Of a DNA stretch of 64,000 bases, positions 52,369-64,000 are shown in pieces; position 1 is the first letter of the stretch; each line of letters starts with the position of its first letter. Under the pieces are notes generated by a model, which did not search any database, was not told the DNA's origin, and saw only the letters and a program-made list of their open reading frames with translations. Origin of the DNA: Pseudomonas sp. Irchel s3h17 (GTDB lineage Bacteria; Pseudomonadota; Gammaproteobacteria; Pseudomonadales; Pseudomonadaceae). The stretch lies in the NCBI RefSeq assembly GCF_900187505.1, contig NZ_FYDL01000005.1, positions 62,001 to 126,000 on the forward strand, given 5' to 3'. Both the position numbers and the translations under genes were made by a program.

Positions 52369-54141
52369 ATGGCTAACATTCCAACGATTTCTTTCGACGC
52401 CATCATCATTGGCGGCGGCGGTGCCGGCATGCGCGCAGCGCTGCAACTGGCACAAGGTGGTCACAAGACCGCCGTAATCACCAAGGTTTTCCCGACGCGT
52501 TCGCACACCGTATCGGCTCAGGGTGGCATCACCTGTGCTATCGCTTCCTCGGACCCGAACGATGACTGGCGCTGGCACATGTACGATACCGTCAAGGGTT
52601 CCGACTACATCGGTGACCAGGACGCTATCGAATACATGTGTCAGGAAGGCCCGGCTGCCGTTTACGAGCTGGACCACATGGGTATGCCGTTCTCGCGTAC
52701 CGAGCAAGGTCGTATCTACCAGCGTCCATTCGGTGGTCAGTCCAAGGACTACGGTAAAGGCGGCCAGGCTGCGCGTACTTGCGCCGCGTCCGACCGTACC
52801 GGTCATGCTCTGCTGCACACCCTTTATCAGGGCAACCTGAAAGCCGGTACCGTGTTCCTGAACGAGTACTACGCTGTCGATCTGGTGAAGAACGGCGAAG
52901 GCGAGTTCGTCGGCGTGATCGCCATCTGCATCGAAACTGGCGAAACCACCTACATCCGCGCCAAGGCCACCGTGCTGGCCACCGGCGGTGCAGGTCGTAT
53001 CTATGCGTCGACCACCAACGCCCTGATCAACACCGGTGACGGCGTTGGTATGGCCCTGCGAGCAGGCGTGCCGGTACAAGACATCGAAATGTGGCAGTTC
53101 CACCCGACCGGTATCGCCGGCGCTGGTGTACTGGTTACTGAAGGCTGCCGTGGTGAAGGTGGATACCTGATCAACAAGCACGGCGAGCGTTTCATGGAGC
53201 GTTATGCTCCGAACGCCAAAGACCTTGCTGGTCGTGACGTTGTTGCCCGTTCGATGGTTAAAGAAATCATCGCCGGTAACGGTTGCGGTCCGAATGGCGA
53301 CCACGTGATGCTCAAACTCGACCACTTGGGCGAGGAAGTGCTGCACAGCCGTCTGCCAGGCATCTGCGAACTGTCCAAGACTTTCGCACACGTTGACCCT
53401 GTTGTTGCTCCGGTTCCGGTTGTTCCGACCTGCCACTATATGATGGGCGGCGTTCCGACCAACATTCACGGTCAGGCAATCACCCAGAACGACGAAGGCG
53501 TCGACGAAATCATCCCTGGCCTGTTCGCAGTGGGTGAAGTGGCGTGCGTATCGGTTCACGGCGCCAACCGTCTGGGCGGCAACTCGTTGCTCGACCTGGT
53601 GGTGTTCGGCCGTGCTGCCGGCTTGCACCTGGAAAAGGCGCTGACTGACGGTATCGAATACGACGAAGCCACCGACGCCGACATCAATGCGGCCCTGGCA
53701 CGTCTGTCCGCCCTCAACGAGCGTACCGAAGGCGAAGACGTGGCTACCCTGCGTCGCGAGCTGCAAAACTGCATGCAGAACTACTTCGGTGTATTCCGTA
53801 CCGGCGAATACATGCAGAAGGGTATCGCCCAGCTGGCTGACCTGCGCGTGCGCATCGCCAACGTCAAGATCAACGACAAGTCGCAGGCGTTCAACACTGC
53901 GCGTATCGAAGCGCTTGAGTTGCAGAACCTGCTGGAAGTGGCCGAAGCCACCGCCATCGCTGCTGAAGTACGTAAAGAGTCCCGCGGTGCTCACGCCCGT
54001 GAAGACTTCGAAGACCGTGACGACGAAAACTGGCTGTGCCACACCCTCTACTTCCCGGGTGACAAGCGCGTGACCAAGCGTGCCGTGAACTTCTCGCCGA
54101 AGACTGTTCCGACTTTTGAACCTAAGATTCGGACTTATTAA
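52369..54141 (+). CDS. sdhA: Succinate dehydrogenase flavoprotein subunit
   Basis: 590 residues. FAD motif [12 protein letters not shown] at the start; the covalent FAD His is in [12 protein letters not shown]; substrate-binding blocks include [15 protein letters not shown] and [14 protein letters not shown]. Oxidises succinate to fumarate. Long open frames on the opposite strand (up to 725 codons) are artefacts of high GC third positions. Confidence 0.98.
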   Translation: MANIPTISFDAIIIGGGGAGMRAALQLAQGGHKTAVITKVFPTRSHTVSAQGGITCAIASSDPNDDWRWHMYDTVKGSDYIGDQDAIEYMCQEGPAAVYELDHMGMPFSRTEQGRIYQRPFGGQSKDYGKGGQAARTCAASDRTGHALLHTLYQGNLKAGTVFLNEYYAVDLVKNGEGEFVGVIAICIETGETTYIRAKATVLATGGAGRIYASTTNALINTGDGVGMALRAGVPVQDIEMWQFHPTGIAGAGVLVTEGCRGEGGYLINKHGERFMERYAPNAKDLAGRDVVARSMVKEIIAGNGCGPNGDHVMLKLDHLGEEVLHSRLPGICELSKTFAHVDPVVAPVPVVPTCHYMMGGVPTNIHGQAITQNDEGVDEIIPGLFAVGEVACVSVHGANRLGGNSLLDLVVFGRAAGLHLEKALTDGIEYDEATDADINAALARLSALNERTEGEDVATLRRELQNCMQNYFGVFRTGEYMQKGIAQLADLRVRIANVKINDKSQAFNTARIEALELQNLLEVAEATAIAAEVRKESRGAHAREDFEDRDDENWLCHTLYFPGDKRVTKRAVNFSPKTVPTFEPKIRTY

Positions 54142-54152
54142 GGGTGGCCGCC

Positions 54153-54857
54153 ATGTTGAAAGTCAGCGTTTATCGTTACAACCCTGATCAGGACGCCGCG
54201 CCGTTCATGCAGGAATTCCAGGTCGATACCGGTGGTAAAGACCTGATGGTGCTGGACGTCCTGGCCCTGATCAAAGAGCAGGACGAGGGTTTCTCCTATC
54301 GTCGCTCTTGCCGTGAAGGTGTTTGCGGTTCCGACGGCATGAACATCAACGGCAAAAACGGCCTGGCCTGCGTCACGCCGCTGTCTGCTGTCGTAAAAGG
54401 TAACAAGTTGATCGTTCGTCCTCTGCCAGGTTTGCCGGTTATCCGTGACCTGGTCGTCGATATGAGCATCTTCTACAAGCAATACGAAAAGGTTAAGCCT
54501 TACCTGCAGAACGATACGCCGGCTCCGGCCATCGAGCGTCTGCAGTCCCCTGAAGAGCGTGAAAAGCTCGACGGTCTGTACGAGTGCATCCTGTGCGCTT
54601 GCTGCTCGACCTCGTGCCCGTCCTTCTGGTGGAACCCGGACAAGTTCCTGGGTCCAGCTGCCCTGCTGCAAGCCTACCGCTTCCTGGCAGACAGCCGCGA
54701 CACCAAGACGTCCGAGCGTCTGGCTTCGCTGGATGATCCGTTCAGCGTATTCCGCTGCCGCGGGATCATGAACTGCGTCAACGTATGTCCGAAAGGCCTG
54801 AACCCGACTAAGGCCATCGGTCACATCCGTAACATGCTTCTGCAAAGCGGCGTGTGA
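54153..54857 (+). CDS. sdhB: Succinate dehydrogenase iron-sulfur subunit
   Basis: 234 residues. The 2Fe-2S ligands are in SCREGVCGSDGMN and the following LAC; the 4Fe-4S and 3Fe-4S ligands are in CILCACCSTSCPSFWW and CRGIMNCVNVCPKG. Passes electrons from SdhA FAD to quinone at SdhCD. Start chosen at ATG 54153 with AAGGGTGG upstream, 11 bases after the sdhA stop; GTG 54144 is an alternative. Confidence 0.97.
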   Translation: MLKVSVYRYNPDQDAAPFMQEFQVDTGGKDLMVLDVLALIKEQDEGFSYRRSCREGVCGSDGMNINGKNGLACVTPLSAVVKGNKLIVRPLPGLPVIRDLVVDMSIFYKQYEKVKPYLQNDTPAPAIERLQSPEEREKLDGLYECILCACCSTSCPSFWWNPDKFLGPAALLQAYRFLADSRDTKTSERLASLDDPFSVFRCRGIMNCVNVCPKGLNPTKAIGHIRNMLLQSGV

Positions 54858-55132
54858 TTCAGCTGTTGTACCCGGTTGTTGTAAATGTAGTACCGCTGTA
54901 CCCGTAGAGGCTAAGGCGCGGGCTTCAACCCGCGTCGTAGCTATAACCAGAGCAGCAGCTTATAAGGCTGCGGCTCTTATTTTGAAGAAATGAGACAAGC
55001 AGGGGCATCCGGGCTGGTACCCGGACTATCAGCGTGATCCTAAGTGGCTTGTTTTGGTCGCTGCACTCGGACTTCTGCAAGTTTGCTCGGTGTCTTCGCC
55101 GGTGGTGTTCCCCTAACCGAGGGTGACCAAGC
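54858..55132. other. sdhB-sucA intergenic region
   Basis: About 275 bases with a 6-bp hairpin (54917-54934, CGCGGG/CCCGCG) and the terminator-like hairpin listed next. sucA may have its own promoter here; no gene is visible. Confidence 0.5.
54949..54977 (+). terminator. Probable terminator after sdhCDAB
   Basis: AGAGCAGCAGC pairs with GCTGCGGCTCT (one mismatch), loop of seven, then TATTTTG. About 90 bases past the sdhB stop. Weak T tract, so read-through into sucA is possible. Confidence 0.6.
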
Positions 55133-57964
55133 ATGCAAGAAAGCGTGATGCAGCGCATGTGGAACAGCGCCTACCTATCCGGTAGTAACGCTGCCTATGT
55201 GGAAGAGCTCTACGAGCTCTACCTGCACGACCCTAACGCTGTGCCAGAAGAGTGGCGCACCTACTTTCAGAAGTTGCCGACAGACGGCAACTCTGCCATC
55301 GATGTTTCGCACTCGACAATTCGCGACCATTTCGTGCTGCTGGCAAAGAACCAGCGCCGCGCCCAACCGGTTTCCGCCGGCAGCGTGAGCAGTGAGCACG
55401 AGAAGAAGCAAGTTGAAGTGCTGCGGTTGATCCAGGCCTACCGTATGCGTGGCCACCAGGCAGCCCAGCTTGACCCGCTGGGGCTGTGGCAGCGTCCTGC
55501 ACCTGCAGACCTGTCGATCAATCATTACGGCTTGACCAATGCCGATCTTGATACGACCTTCCGTGCCGGCGACCTGTTCATCGGCAAAGAGGAAGCGAGC
55601 CTACGCGAAATTCACGAAGCGTTGCAGCAGACATATTGCCGCACCATCGGCGCTGAATTCACGCATATCACCGATTCCGAGCAGCGCCAGTGGTTCCAGC
55701 AGCGTCTGGAAAGCGTGCGTGGCCGTCCGACCTACTCGGCGGACATCAAGAGCCACTTGCTCGAGCGCGTGACCGCCGGCGAAGGCCTGGAAAAATACCT
55801 GGGTACCAAATACCCGGGCACCAAGCGTTTCGGTCTGGAAGGCGGCGAAAGCCTGATTCCGATGCTCGACGAGCTGATCCAGCGTTCCGGTTCCTACGGC
55901 ACCAAGGAAATCGTTATCGGCATGGCCCACCGTGGCCGTCTGAACGTGCTGGTCAACACCTTCGGCAAGAACCCGCGCGAGCTGTTCGACGAGTTCGAAG
56001 GCAAGAAGAAGGTCGAGTTGGGTTCCGGTGACGTTAAATACCACCAGGGCTTCTCGTCCAACGTGATGACCAGCGGCGGTGAAGTTCACCTGGCCATGGC
56101 GTTCAACCCGTCCCACCTGGAAATCGTTTCCCCGGTGGTCGAGGGTTCGGTTCGCGCCCGTCAGGATCGTCGCAACGACCCAACCGGTGAGAAGGTTCTG
56201 CCGATCTCCATCCACGGTGACGCTGCATTCGCAGGTCAAGGCGTGGTCATGGAAACCTTCCAGATGTCGCAGACCCGCGGTTTCAAAACCGGCGGTACCG
56301 TGCACATCGTGATCAACAACCAGGTCGGTTTCACCATCAGCAACCCGCTGGACTCGCGTTCCACCGAGTACGCTACCGACGTTGCGAAAATGATCCAGGC
56401 GCCGATCCTCCATGTGAATGGCGATGATCCGGAAGCCGTATTGTTCGTGACCCAGTTGGCCATCGACTACCGCATGCAGTTCAAGCGTGACGTGGTGATC
56501 GACCTGGTCTGCTACCGTCGTCGCGGCCACAACGAGGCCGACGAGCCAAGCGGCACCCAGCCGATCATGTATCAGCAGATCACCAAACAGCGCACCACCC
56601 GTGAGCTGTATGCCGATCGCCTGACTCAAGGCGGTGTGCTGGACGCGGAGCGTGTGCAGTCGAAAATCGACGAATACCGCAACGCACTGGACAACGGCCT
56701 GCATGTTGTAAAAAGCCTGGTTAAAGAGCCGAACAAAGAGCTGTTCGTGGACTGGCGTCCGTATCTGGGCCATGCCTGGACTGCGCGTCACGACACTCGC
56801 TTCGAACTCAAGACCCTGCAGGAACTGTCCGCCAAGCTGCTGGAAATTCCAGAAGGCTTCGTGGTTCAGCGCCAGGTTGCGAAAATCTACGAAGACCGTC
56901 AGAAGATGCAAGCCGGCGGCCTGCCGATCAACTGGGGTTACGCCGAAACCATGGCGTACGCGACCCTGGCGTTCGAAGGTCACCCGATCCGCATGACGGG
57001 TCAGGACATCGGTCGCGGTACGTTCTCGCACCGTCACGCTGTCTTGCACAACCAGAAAGATGCAGGGACCTACATCCCGCTGCAAAACCTGTACGAAGGC
57101 CAGCCACGTTTCGACCTGTACGATTCGTTCCTGTCCGAAGAAGCCGTACTGGCGTTCGAATACGGTTACTCGACCACTACGCCTGACGCACTGGTGATCT
57201 GGGAAGCCCAGTTCGGCGACTTCGCCAACGGTGCCCAGGTCGTTATCGATCAGTTCATCACCAGTGGCGAACACAAGTGGGGCCGTCTATGCGGTCTGAC
57301 CATGTTGTTGCCGCACGGTTACGAAGGTCAGGGGCCTGAGCACTCCTCGGCTCGTCTGGAGCGTTACCTGCAACTGTGCGCCGAGCACAACATTCAGGTA
57401 GCCGTACCGACTACGCCGGCTCAGATCTACCACTTGCTGCGTCGTCAGGTGATTCGCCCGCTGCGCAAGCCATTGATCGTACTGACGCCGAAGTCGCTGT
57501 TGCGTCACAAGCTGGCCATCTCGACTCTGGAAGATCTGGCCGAAGGTTCGTTCCAGACCGTTATCCCGGAAATCGATGCTCAGGATCCGAAAAAGGTCGA
57601 GCGCATCGTTCTGTGTAGCGGCAAGGTCTACTACGACCTGTTGGAAAAACGCCGTGCCGAAGGTCGTGACGATATCGCCGTCGTGCGTATCGAGCAGCTG
57701 TACCCATTCCCTGAGGACGACTTGAACGAAGTCCTGGCTCCTTATACCAACCTCAAACATATCGTTTGGTGTCAGGAAGAGCCGATGAACCAGGGTGCCT
57801 GGTACTGCAGCCAACACCACATGCGCCGCATCGTAGGCAATCACATCAAGTCTCTCGTACTTGAGTACGCGGGCCGTGAGGCTTCTGCTGCACCTGCTTG
57901 TGGTTATGCATCGATGCACGCTGAGCAGCAGGAAAAACTGCTGCAAGACGCCTTTACTGTTTAA
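55133..57964 (+). CDS. sucA: 2-oxoglutarate dehydrogenase E1 component
   Basis: 943 residues, thiamine-diphosphate-dependent E1 that decarboxylates 2-oxoglutarate. N-terminal segment binds E2 (SVMQRMWNSAYLSGSNAAYV), then the ThDP domains with GMAHRGRLNVL, FNPSHLEIVSPVVEGSVRA, HGDAAFAGQGVV and the pyrimidine-domain block GQDIGRGTFSHRHAV. It is the usual length of the bacterial enzyme. First gene of the sucAB-lpdG set. Confidence 0.98.
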   Translation: MQESVMQRMWNSAYLSGSNAAYVEELYELYLHDPNAVPEEWRTYFQKLPTDGNSAIDVSHSTIRDHFVLLAKNQRRAQPVSAGSVSSEHEKKQVEVLRLIQAYRMRGHQAAQLDPLGLWQRPAPADLSINHYGLTNADLDTTFRAGDLFIGKEEASLREIHEALQQTYCRTIGAEFTHITDSEQRQWFQQRLESVRGRPTYSADIKSHLLERVTAGEGLEKYLGTKYPGTKRFGLEGGESLIPMLDELIQRSGSYGTKEIVIGMAHRGRLNVLVNTFGKNPRELFDEFEGKKKVELGSGDVKYHQGFSSNVMTSGGEVHLAMAFNPSHLEIVSPVVEGSVRARQDRRNDPTGEKVLPISIHGDAAFAGQGVVMETFQMSQTRGFKTGGTVHIVINNQVGFTISNPLDSRSTEYATDVAKMIQAPILHVNGDDPEAVLFVTQLAIDYRMQFKRDVVIDLVCYRRRGHNEADEPSGTQPIMYQQITKQRTTRELYADRLTQGGVLDAERVQSKIDEYRNALDNGLHVVKSLVKEPNKELFVDWRPYLGHAWTARHDTRFELKTLQELSAKLLEIPEGFVVQRQVAKIYEDRQKMQAGGLPINWGYAETMAYATLAFEGHPIRMTGQDIGRGTFSHRHAVLHNQKDAGTYIPLQNLYEGQPRFDLYDSFLSEEAVLAFEYGYSTTTPDALVIWEAQFGDFANGAQVVIDQFITSGEHKWGRLCGLTMLLPHGYEGQGPEHSSARLERYLQLCAEHNIQVAVPTTPAQIYHLLRRQVIRPLRKPLIVLTPKSLLRHKLAISTLEDLAEGSFQTVIPEIDAQDPKKVERIVLCSGKVYYDLLEKRRAEGRDDIAVVRIEQLYPFPEDDLNEVLAPYTNLKHIVWCQEEPMNQGAWYCSQHHMRRIVGNHIKSLVLEYAGREASAAPACGYASMHAEQQEKLLQDAFTV

Positions 57965-58006
57965 CGCCTTCGCGCACCTGAAACCGAATTTAAGGAACCA
58001 CAGACA

Positions 58007-59224
58007 ATGGCTATCGAGATCAAAGCCCCCACTTTCCCGGAATCGGTTGCCGATGGCACCGTTGCCACCTGGCACAAGCAACCGGGCGACGCGGTCAAGC
58101 GCGACGACCTGATCGTCGACATCGAAACCGATAAAGTCGTACTGGAAGTGTTGGCGACCGCCGACGGCGTGTTGGGCGCTATCGTCAAGAACGAAGGCGA
58201 AACCGTTCTGTCGGACGAAGTCCTGGGCTCCATCGAAGCGGGCGGCGTTGCTGCCGCTCCAGCCGCTGCTCCAGCTGCTGCCGCACAGGCTGCTGCTCCG
58301 GCCGCTGCTGGCGAAGACGATCCTGTTGCTGCACCAGCTGCTCGCAAGCTGGCTGAAGAAAACGGCATCAACATCGCTTCCGTTGCCGGTACCGGCAAAG
58401 GCGGTCGCGTGACCAAGGAAGACGTAGTCGCTGCCGTTGCCGCCAAGAAAGCCGCACCGGCTGCCGCGCCTGCCAAGGCTGCCGCACCTGCTGCCGCCGC
58501 TCCTGTGTTCGCCGCTGGCGACCGCATCGAGAAGCGTGTTCCGATGACCCGCGTTCGCGCTACCGTTGCCAAGCGTCTGGTTGAAGCTCAGTCGAACATG
58601 GCGATGCTGACCACGTTCAACGAAGTCGACATGACTGAAGTCATGGCCCTGCGTTCGAAGTACAAGGACCTGTTCGAGAAGTCCCACAACGGCGTACGCC
58701 TGGGCTTCATGTCGTTCTTCGTGAAAGCGGCCACCGAAGCGCTGAAACGCTTCCCGGCTGTCAACGCCTCGATCGACGGCAGCGACATCGTTTACCACGG
58801 CTACGCTGACGTCGGCGTTGCAGTTTCCAGCGACCGCGGTCTGGTTGTACCGGTTCTGCGTAACGCCGAACTGATGAGCCTGGCTGAAATCGAAGGCGGC
58901 ATCGCCACCTTCGGCAAGAAGGCGCGCGACGGCAAGCTGTCGATGGACGAAATGACCGGTGGTACGTTCACCATCACCAACGGTGGTACTTTCGGTTCGA
59001 TGATGTCGACTCCGATCGTCAACCCGCCACAGGCGGCTATCCTGGGCATGCACAACATCCTGCAGCGTCCTATGGCGATCAACGGTCAGGTCGTTATCCG
59101 TCCGATGATGTACCTGGCTCTGTCCTACGATCACCGTTTGATCGACGGCAAAGAAGCTGTGACTTTCCTGGTGACCATCAAGAACCTGCTGGAAGACCCG
59201 GCTCGTCTGTTGCTGGATATCTGA
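58007..59224 (+). CDS. sucB: 2-oxoglutarate dehydrogenase E2 (dihydrolipoyl succinyltransferase)
   Basis: 405 residues. One lipoyl domain with lipoyl Lys43 ([11 protein letters not shown]), an Ala/Pro-rich hinge, the E1/E3-binding domain (about 107-145, [15 protein letters not shown]), a second Ala-rich hinge, and the catalytic domain with His376 and Asp380 ([12 protein letters not shown]). Transfers succinyl to CoA. 42 bases after sucA. Confidence 0.98.
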   Translation: MAIEIKAPTFPESVADGTVATWHKQPGDAVKRDDLIVDIETDKVVLEVLATADGVLGAIVKNEGETVLSDEVLGSIEAGGVAAAPAAAPAAAAQAAAPAAAGEDDPVAAPAARKLAEENGINIASVAGTGKGGRVTKEDVVAAVAAKKAAPAAAPAKAAAPAAAAPVFAAGDRIEKRVPMTRVRATVAKRLVEAQSNMAMLTTFNEVDMTEVMALRSKYKDLFEKSHNGVRLGFMSFFVKAATEALKRFPAVNASIDGSDIVYHGYADVGVAVSSDRGLVVPVLRNAELMSLAEIEGGIATFGKKARDGKLSMDEMTGGTFTITNGGTFGSMMSTPIVNPPQAAILGMHNILQRPMAINGQVVIRPMMYLALSYDHRLIDGKEAVTFLVTIKNLLEDPARLLLDI

Positions 59225-59238
59225 TAGAAGCAGTTGCG

Positions 59239-59298
59239 AGCTTCAAGCTACAGGCTGCAAGAAAAGGCAGCCCCGCTTGAAGCTTGCGGCTTGAAGCT
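59239..59298. repeat. Imperfect inverted repeat between sucB and lpdG
   Basis: AGCTTCAAGCTACAGGCTGC and following (59239-59261) pairs with 59276-59298 (ending GCGGCTTGAAGCT) at 19 of 23 positions. Repeated GCTTCAAGC/GCTTGAAGC units look like a pseudomonad intergenic repeat, and the hairpin may process or attenuate the sucB-lpdG message. Confidence 0.75.
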
Positions 59299-59321
59299 TT
59301 TCGCTAAAGAGGATTTTTTGA

Positions 59322-60758
<1,437 letters not shown>

Positions 60759-60838
60759 GACAATAAGAAACCACGGCGGAATGGCCCGTCGTGAGCCTTG
60801 CACGCAAGACTCACCGCGGAATATCCGCTGGACGCAGT

Positions 60839-60861
60839 CTTGCGTAGCTCAGCTACGCAAG
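60839..60861. repeat. Hairpin between lpdG and sucC
   Basis: CTTGCGTAGCT, one base, AGCTACGCAAG: 11-base arms exactly complementary (in practice an 8-bp stem with a seven-base loop). No T run follows, so it may shape messenger processing between lpdG and sucC rather than end it. Confidence 0.7.
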
Positions 60862-60937
60862 CAGCAGTCAAAGGTGGTGCGGCACTTGAACAAGTGCAGC
60901 ACCGAATGCGCAGTACCTAACGAAGACGGTAATAAGC

Positions 60938-62104
60938 ATGAATCTTCACGAGTATCAGGGTAAGCAGCTGTTCGCTGAATACGGCCTGCCAGTATCGACC
61001 GGTTACGCGGTAGACACCCCGGAAGCAGCAGCAGAAGCTTGCGACAAAATCGGCGGCAGCGAGTGGGTTGTCAAAGCCCAGGTCCACGCCGGTGGTCGCG
61101 GTAAAGCGGGCGGCGTCAAGCTGGTTCGCAGCAAAGAAGACGCTAAGGCATTCGCTCAACAGTGGTTGGGCAAGCGTCTGGTGACTTACCAGACTGATGC
61201 CAATGGTCAGCCAGTCACCAAGATCCTGGTTGAATCGTGCACTGATATCGCTAAAGAGCTGTACCTGGGCGCTGTCGTTGACCGTTCGAGCCGTCGCATC
61301 GTGTTCATGGCTTCCACCGAAGGTGGCGTGGATATCGAGAAAATCGCTCACGACACCCCTGAGAAAATCCTCAAGGCCACTATCGATCCACTGGTTGGCG
61401 CTCAGCCATTCCAGGGTCGCGAGCTGGCATTCCAGCTGGGCCTGGAAGGCAAGCAAGTTGCTCAGTTCGCCAAGATCTTCGTAGGTCTGGCCAAGCTGTT
61501 CAAGGATCACGACCTGGCTCTGCTGGAAGTGAACCCGCTGGTGATCAAGGCTGACGGCGATCTGCACTGCCTGGACGCCAAGATCAACATCGACGCCAAC
61601 GCGATGTACCGTCAGCCTAAGCTGAAGACTTTCCACGATCCGTCGCAAGACGATCCGCGCGAAGCGCACGCTGCCAAGTTCGAACTGAACTACGTAGCGC
61701 TGGAAGGCAACATCGGTTGCATGGTCAACGGTGCTGGCCTGGCGATGGGTACCATGGACATCGTCAACCTGCATGGCGGCAAACCAGCCAACTTCCTCGA
61801 CGTGGGCGGCGGTGCTACCAAAGAACGCGTTACCGAAGCGTTCAAGATCATCCTGTCCGACACTAACGTCGCTGCAGTACTGGTCAACATCTTCGGCGGC
61901 ATCGTTCGTTGCGACATGATTGCCGAAGGCATCATCGGCGCGGTGAAAGAAGTCGGCGTGAAAATCCCGGTTGTTGTTCGCCTTGAAGGCAACAACGCTG
62001 AGCTGGGCGCTAAAGTACTGGCAGAAAGCGGTTTGAACATCATCGCTGCTACCAGCCTGACCGACGCTGCTCAACAAGTTGTTAAAGCTGCGGAGGGCAA
62101 ATAA
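60938..62104 (+). CDS. sucC: Succinyl-CoA synthetase beta subunit
   Basis: 388 residues: ATP-grasp domain (about 1-240, start [29 protein letters not shown]) and a CoA-ligase-like domain (about 245-388, [29 protein letters not shown]). Binds nucleotide and succinate in the substrate-level phosphorylation step. Its TAA overlaps the sucD ATG by one base. Confidence 0.98.
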   Translation: MNLHEYQGKQLFAEYGLPVSTGYAVDTPEAAAEACDKIGGSEWVVKAQVHAGGRGKAGGVKLVRSKEDAKAFAQQWLGKRLVTYQTDANGQPVTKILVESCTDIAKELYLGAVVDRSSRRIVFMASTEGGVDIEKIAHDTPEKILKATIDPLVGAQPFQGRELAFQLGLEGKQVAQFAKIFVGLAKLFKDHDLALLEVNPLVIKADGDLHCLDAKINIDANAMYRQPKLKTFHDPSQDDPREAHAAKFELNYVALEGNIGCMVNGAGLAMGTMDIVNLHGGKPANFLDVGGGATKERVTEAFKIILSDTNVAAVLVNIFGGIVRCDMIAEGIIGAVKEVGVKIPVVVRLEGNNAELGAKVLAESGLNIIAATSLTDAAQQVVKAAEGK

Positions 62105-62985
62105 TGAGCGTCCTGATCAATAAAGACACCAAAGTTATCTGCCAGGGTATTACCGGTTCGCAAGGTAGTTTCCACACCCAGCAAGCCATCGAATACGGCA
62201 CCAAGATGGTGGGTGGCGTAACTCCGGGCAAAGGCGGCACCGAGCACCTGGGCCTGCCAGTGTTCAACACCGTGAAAGACGCTGTAGCTGCCACTGGCGC
62301 CACCGCCAGCGTGATCTACGTTCCGGCTCCTTTCTGCAAGGACTCGATCCTGGAAGCTGCCTTCGGCGGCATCAAGCTGATCGTGTGCATCACCGAAGGC
62401 ATTCCTACCCTGGACATGCTGGATGCCAAGGTCAAGTGCGACGAGCTGGGCGTGATCCTGATCGGCCCTAACTGCCCAGGCGTGATCACTCCAGGCGAAT
62501 GCAAGATCGGCATCATGCCAGGTCACATTCACTTGCCAGGCAAAGTCGGTATCGTTTCCCGTTCCGGCACCCTGACCTACGAAGCTGTGAAGCAGACCAC
62601 TGACGCCGGTTTCGGTCAGTCGACTTGCGTCGGCATCGGCGGTGACCCGATCCCGGGTTCGAACTTCATCGACATCCTGAAACTGTTCCAGGAAGACCCG
62701 AAGACCGAAGCGATCGTGATGATCGGTGAGATCGGCGGTTCGGCTGAAGAAGAAGCGGCTGCCTACATCAAGGCACACGTGACCAAGCCGGTTGTTTCCT
62801 ACATCGCTGGTGTGACTGCCCCTGCGGGCAAGCGCATGGGCCATGCTGGCGCAATCATCTCTGGCGGCAAAGGCACTGCAGACGAGAAGTTTGCTGCCCT
62901 GGAAGACGCAGGCGTTAAAACCGTGCGTTCGCTGGCAGACATCGGCAAGGCTTTGTCCGAGCTGACCGGTTGGGCAATCAAGTAA
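62104..62985 (+). CDS. sucD: Succinyl-CoA synthetase alpha subunit
   Basis: 293 residues: CoA-binding domain ([20 protein letters not shown]) and a ligase domain with the phosphorylated His247 in [12 protein letters not shown]. Pairs with SucC. Followed by a strong terminator. Confidence 0.98.
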   Translation: MSVLINKDTKVICQGITGSQGSFHTQQAIEYGTKMVGGVTPGKGGTEHLGLPVFNTVKDAVAATGATASVIYVPAPFCKDSILEAAFGGIKLIVCITEGIPTLDMLDAKVKCDELGVILIGPNCPGVITPGECKIGIMPGHIHLPGKVGIVSRSGTLTYEAVKQTTDAGFGQSTCVGIGGDPIPGSNFIDILKLFQEDPKTEAIVMIGEIGGSAEEEAAAYIKAHVTKPVVSYIAGVTAPAGKRMGHAGAIISGGKGTADEKFAALEDAGVKTVRSLADIGKALSELTGWAIK

Positions 62986-63013
62986 GCCTCGCGCTTATCT
63001 GACGCTTCACCAA

Positions 63014-63041
63014 ACAAAGGCCACCTTCGGGTGGCCTTTGT
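63014..63041. terminator. Rho-independent terminator after sucD
   Basis: ACAAAGGCCACC, TTCG tetraloop, GGTGGCCTTTGT: a 12-bp perfect stem. Ends the sdh-suc block. The T tract after it is short. Confidence 0.9.
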
Positions 63042-63074
63042 CGTTTGTGGCATTGCGGAAAATATCCAGTTCTT

Positions 63075-63205
63075 GTGGCGAGGGAGCTTGCTCCCGCTCG
63101 CCTGCGGAGCAGGCGCAAAACCAGAGAGCGCGGATCACCTGAAAGAATAGAGTCGCCTGAATCGGGACCGCTTCGCAGCCCAGCGGGAGCAAGCTCCCTC
63201 GCCAC
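63075..63205. repeat. REP-type inverted pair, second copy
   Basis: Begins GTGGCGAGGGAGCTTGCTCC and ends GGGAGCAAGCTCCCTCGCCAC; the ends match the pair at 32548-32658 nearly base for base while the middle differs, which is typical of mobile REP/BIME pairs. It sits between sucD and braB. Confidence 0.93.
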
Positions 63206-63446
63206 GGGGGGCAGAGGTGAAATATAGATATGTAAACGCGACAGAATAATGTCGCATATCGGATAGTTCGCCCTCAAATAGTGCGTTTGTCGGACAAATT
63301 CGTTAGGCTAGCCGCCATTTTGCGATTGCGGCCCACAAGGTTGCTGCGCGCTAAACAGGTCAGTCCCAAACGGACCGGCAGCATTTCCCTCACCCATCAG
63401 GGAAATCCCTCTCTAAATTCCGATTCAGTAGTGTGGTATTTCCTTA
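63206..63446. other. braB upstream region
   Basis: About 240 bases with a short palindrome (GCGACAGAATAATGTCGC near 63238-63255) and no gene. It holds the braB promoter. A plus frame starting at 63281 runs through the braB start in another register and is not real. Confidence 0.5.
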
Positions 63447-64000
63447 ATGAAAGTGTTGAAAGGCCAGGACATTCTGGCACTTGGTTTTATGACGTTTGCC
63501 CTGTTCGTCGGGGCTGGCAACATCATCTTCCCGCCTATCGTCGGTTTGCAGTCCGGACCTCATGTCTGGATGGCGGCGCTGGGCTTTCTGATCACCGCGG
63601 TGGGTTTGCCGGTGGTCACCGTGATCGCACTGGCCAAGGTCGGCGGCGCCATGGACGCCTTGAGCAGCCCGATCGGCAAAATCGCCGGTGGTGTGCTGGC
63701 TGCCGCTTGCTACCTGGCCGTGGGGCCGCTGTTCGCCACGCCGCGTACTGCTACGGTGTCCTTCGAAGTGGGCCTGGCACCGCTGACCGGTGAAAGTCCG
63801 CTGGCGCTGTTCCTCTACAGTGCGGTGTATTTCCTGGTGGTGTTCTTCATCTCGCTGTACCCGGGTCGTCTGCTGGATACGGTCGGCCGTTTCCTGGCGC
63901 CGTTGAAGATCATCGCACTGGCCGTCCTCGGTATCGCGGCATTCATGTTGCCGGCGGGTGACGTTGGTCAGGCAACACCCGAATACATCGCGGCGCCGTT
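63447..64000 (+). CDS. braB: Branched-chain amino acid transporter BraB/BrnQ, 5' part
   Basis: The ATG at 63447 opens a frame that stays open to the window edge (184 complete codons). The N-terminus ([20 protein letters not shown], then [12 protein letters not shown]) is that of sodium-coupled LIVCS carriers for Leu, Ile and Val. At least five membrane spans are seen so far. The gene follows sucD, as braB does in P. aeruginosa from memory. Its C-terminus lies outside the window. The ribosome site is weak. Confidence 0.93.
   Translation, partial: MKVLKGQDILALGFMTFALFVGAGNIIFPPIVGLQSGPHVWMAALGFLITAVGLPVVTVIALAKVGGAMDALSSPIGKIAGGVLAAACYLAVGPLFATPRTATVSFEVGLAPLTGESPLALFLYSAVYFLVVFFISLYPGRLLDTVGRFLAPLKIIALAVLGIAAFMLPAGDVGQATPEYIAAP

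Noticed and set aside
51865..54042. 725-codon open frame on the minus strand over sdhC, sdhD and sdhA
   Set aside because: It is fully antisense to sdhA/sdhD; the open frame follows from GC-rich codon positions and has no family signature or ribosome site.
55601..57274. 557-codon minus-strand frame over sucA
   Set aside because: Antisense shadow of sucA; composition rich in His/Asp/Gln without domain motifs.
57287..59134. 615-codon minus-strand frame over sucA/sucB
   Set aside because: Antisense shadow with Ser/Gly low-complexity runs opposite the Ala-rich hinges of SucB.

Overview
The window is a piece of a Pseudomonas chromosome, most likely of the P. fluorescens group. Support comes from a PvdS-type sigma factor close to that of P. 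aeruginosa as I remember it, the gene order gltA-sdhCDAB-sucAB-lpdG-sucCD-braB typical of the genus, a complete atuABCDEF block for acyclic terpenes, and REP-type hairpins common in fluorescent pseudomonads. All identifications are by reading the sequence; no search was run. Most genes are ordinary housekeeping or metabolic genes with high-GC Pseudomonas codon use.

Layout. 1-6.1 kb (minus): the N-terminal part of a Cache-type membrane sensor, then a Roc/Bvg-like phosphorelay (hybrid kinase with two periplasmic binding domains, NarL-type regulator, stand-alone receiver). 6.4-9 kb (minus): dGTPase and a three-gene cluster of small membrane/stress proteins. 9.3-15.6 kb: ammonium transporter, glutaredoxin-like protein, an SOS-box-controlled degenerate UmuD-like protein with an unknown partner, a pseudouridine synthase, and molybdenum-cofactor genes mobA, moaB, moeA. 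15.6-22 kb: a NarL-type two-component pair, an HPt-like protein, cheV behind a FliA-type promoter, a MOSC protein, ppnP and an exonuclease. 22.1-31.3 kb: atuABCDEF (minus) divergent from atuR, with two palindromic operators between them. 31.4-41.8 kb: a periplasmic solute-binding protein, pvdS with a Fur box, a hydrolase, a TetR regulator, a DUF808 protein, an MlaA-type protein with a hydrolase, an orphan RHS-core protein and a family 17 glycoside hydrolase. 42.1-45.1 kb: betaine-binding protein, DUF485 protein, ActP-type symporter. 45.2-49.4 kb: a small accessory stretch (decayed MFS remnant, EamA exporter, 2Fe-2S ferredoxin, MFS exporter with divergent HxlR regulator). 49.98-64 kb: gltA (minus), then sdhCDAB, sucAB-lpdG-sucCD and the start of braB.

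How the genes work together. The TCA block encodes consecutive steps from citrate synthase to 2-oxoglutarate dehydrogenase, succinyl-CoA synthetase and succinate dehydrogenase. The atu block converts citronellyl/geranyl-CoA toward beta-oxidation intermediates. mobA, moaB and moeA mature the molybdenum cofactor. The best candidates for less-described biology are the SOS-controlled UmuD-like pair (10.95-11.8 kb), the EAL-less RocR-like receiver beside the Roc-type phosphorelay (5.7-6.1 kb), the orphan RHS protein with a variable tail (39.1-40.2 kb) and the 21-bp inverted repeat in front of dgt (7.74-7.79 kb). I saw no CRISPR array, prophage, rRNA or tRNA gene.
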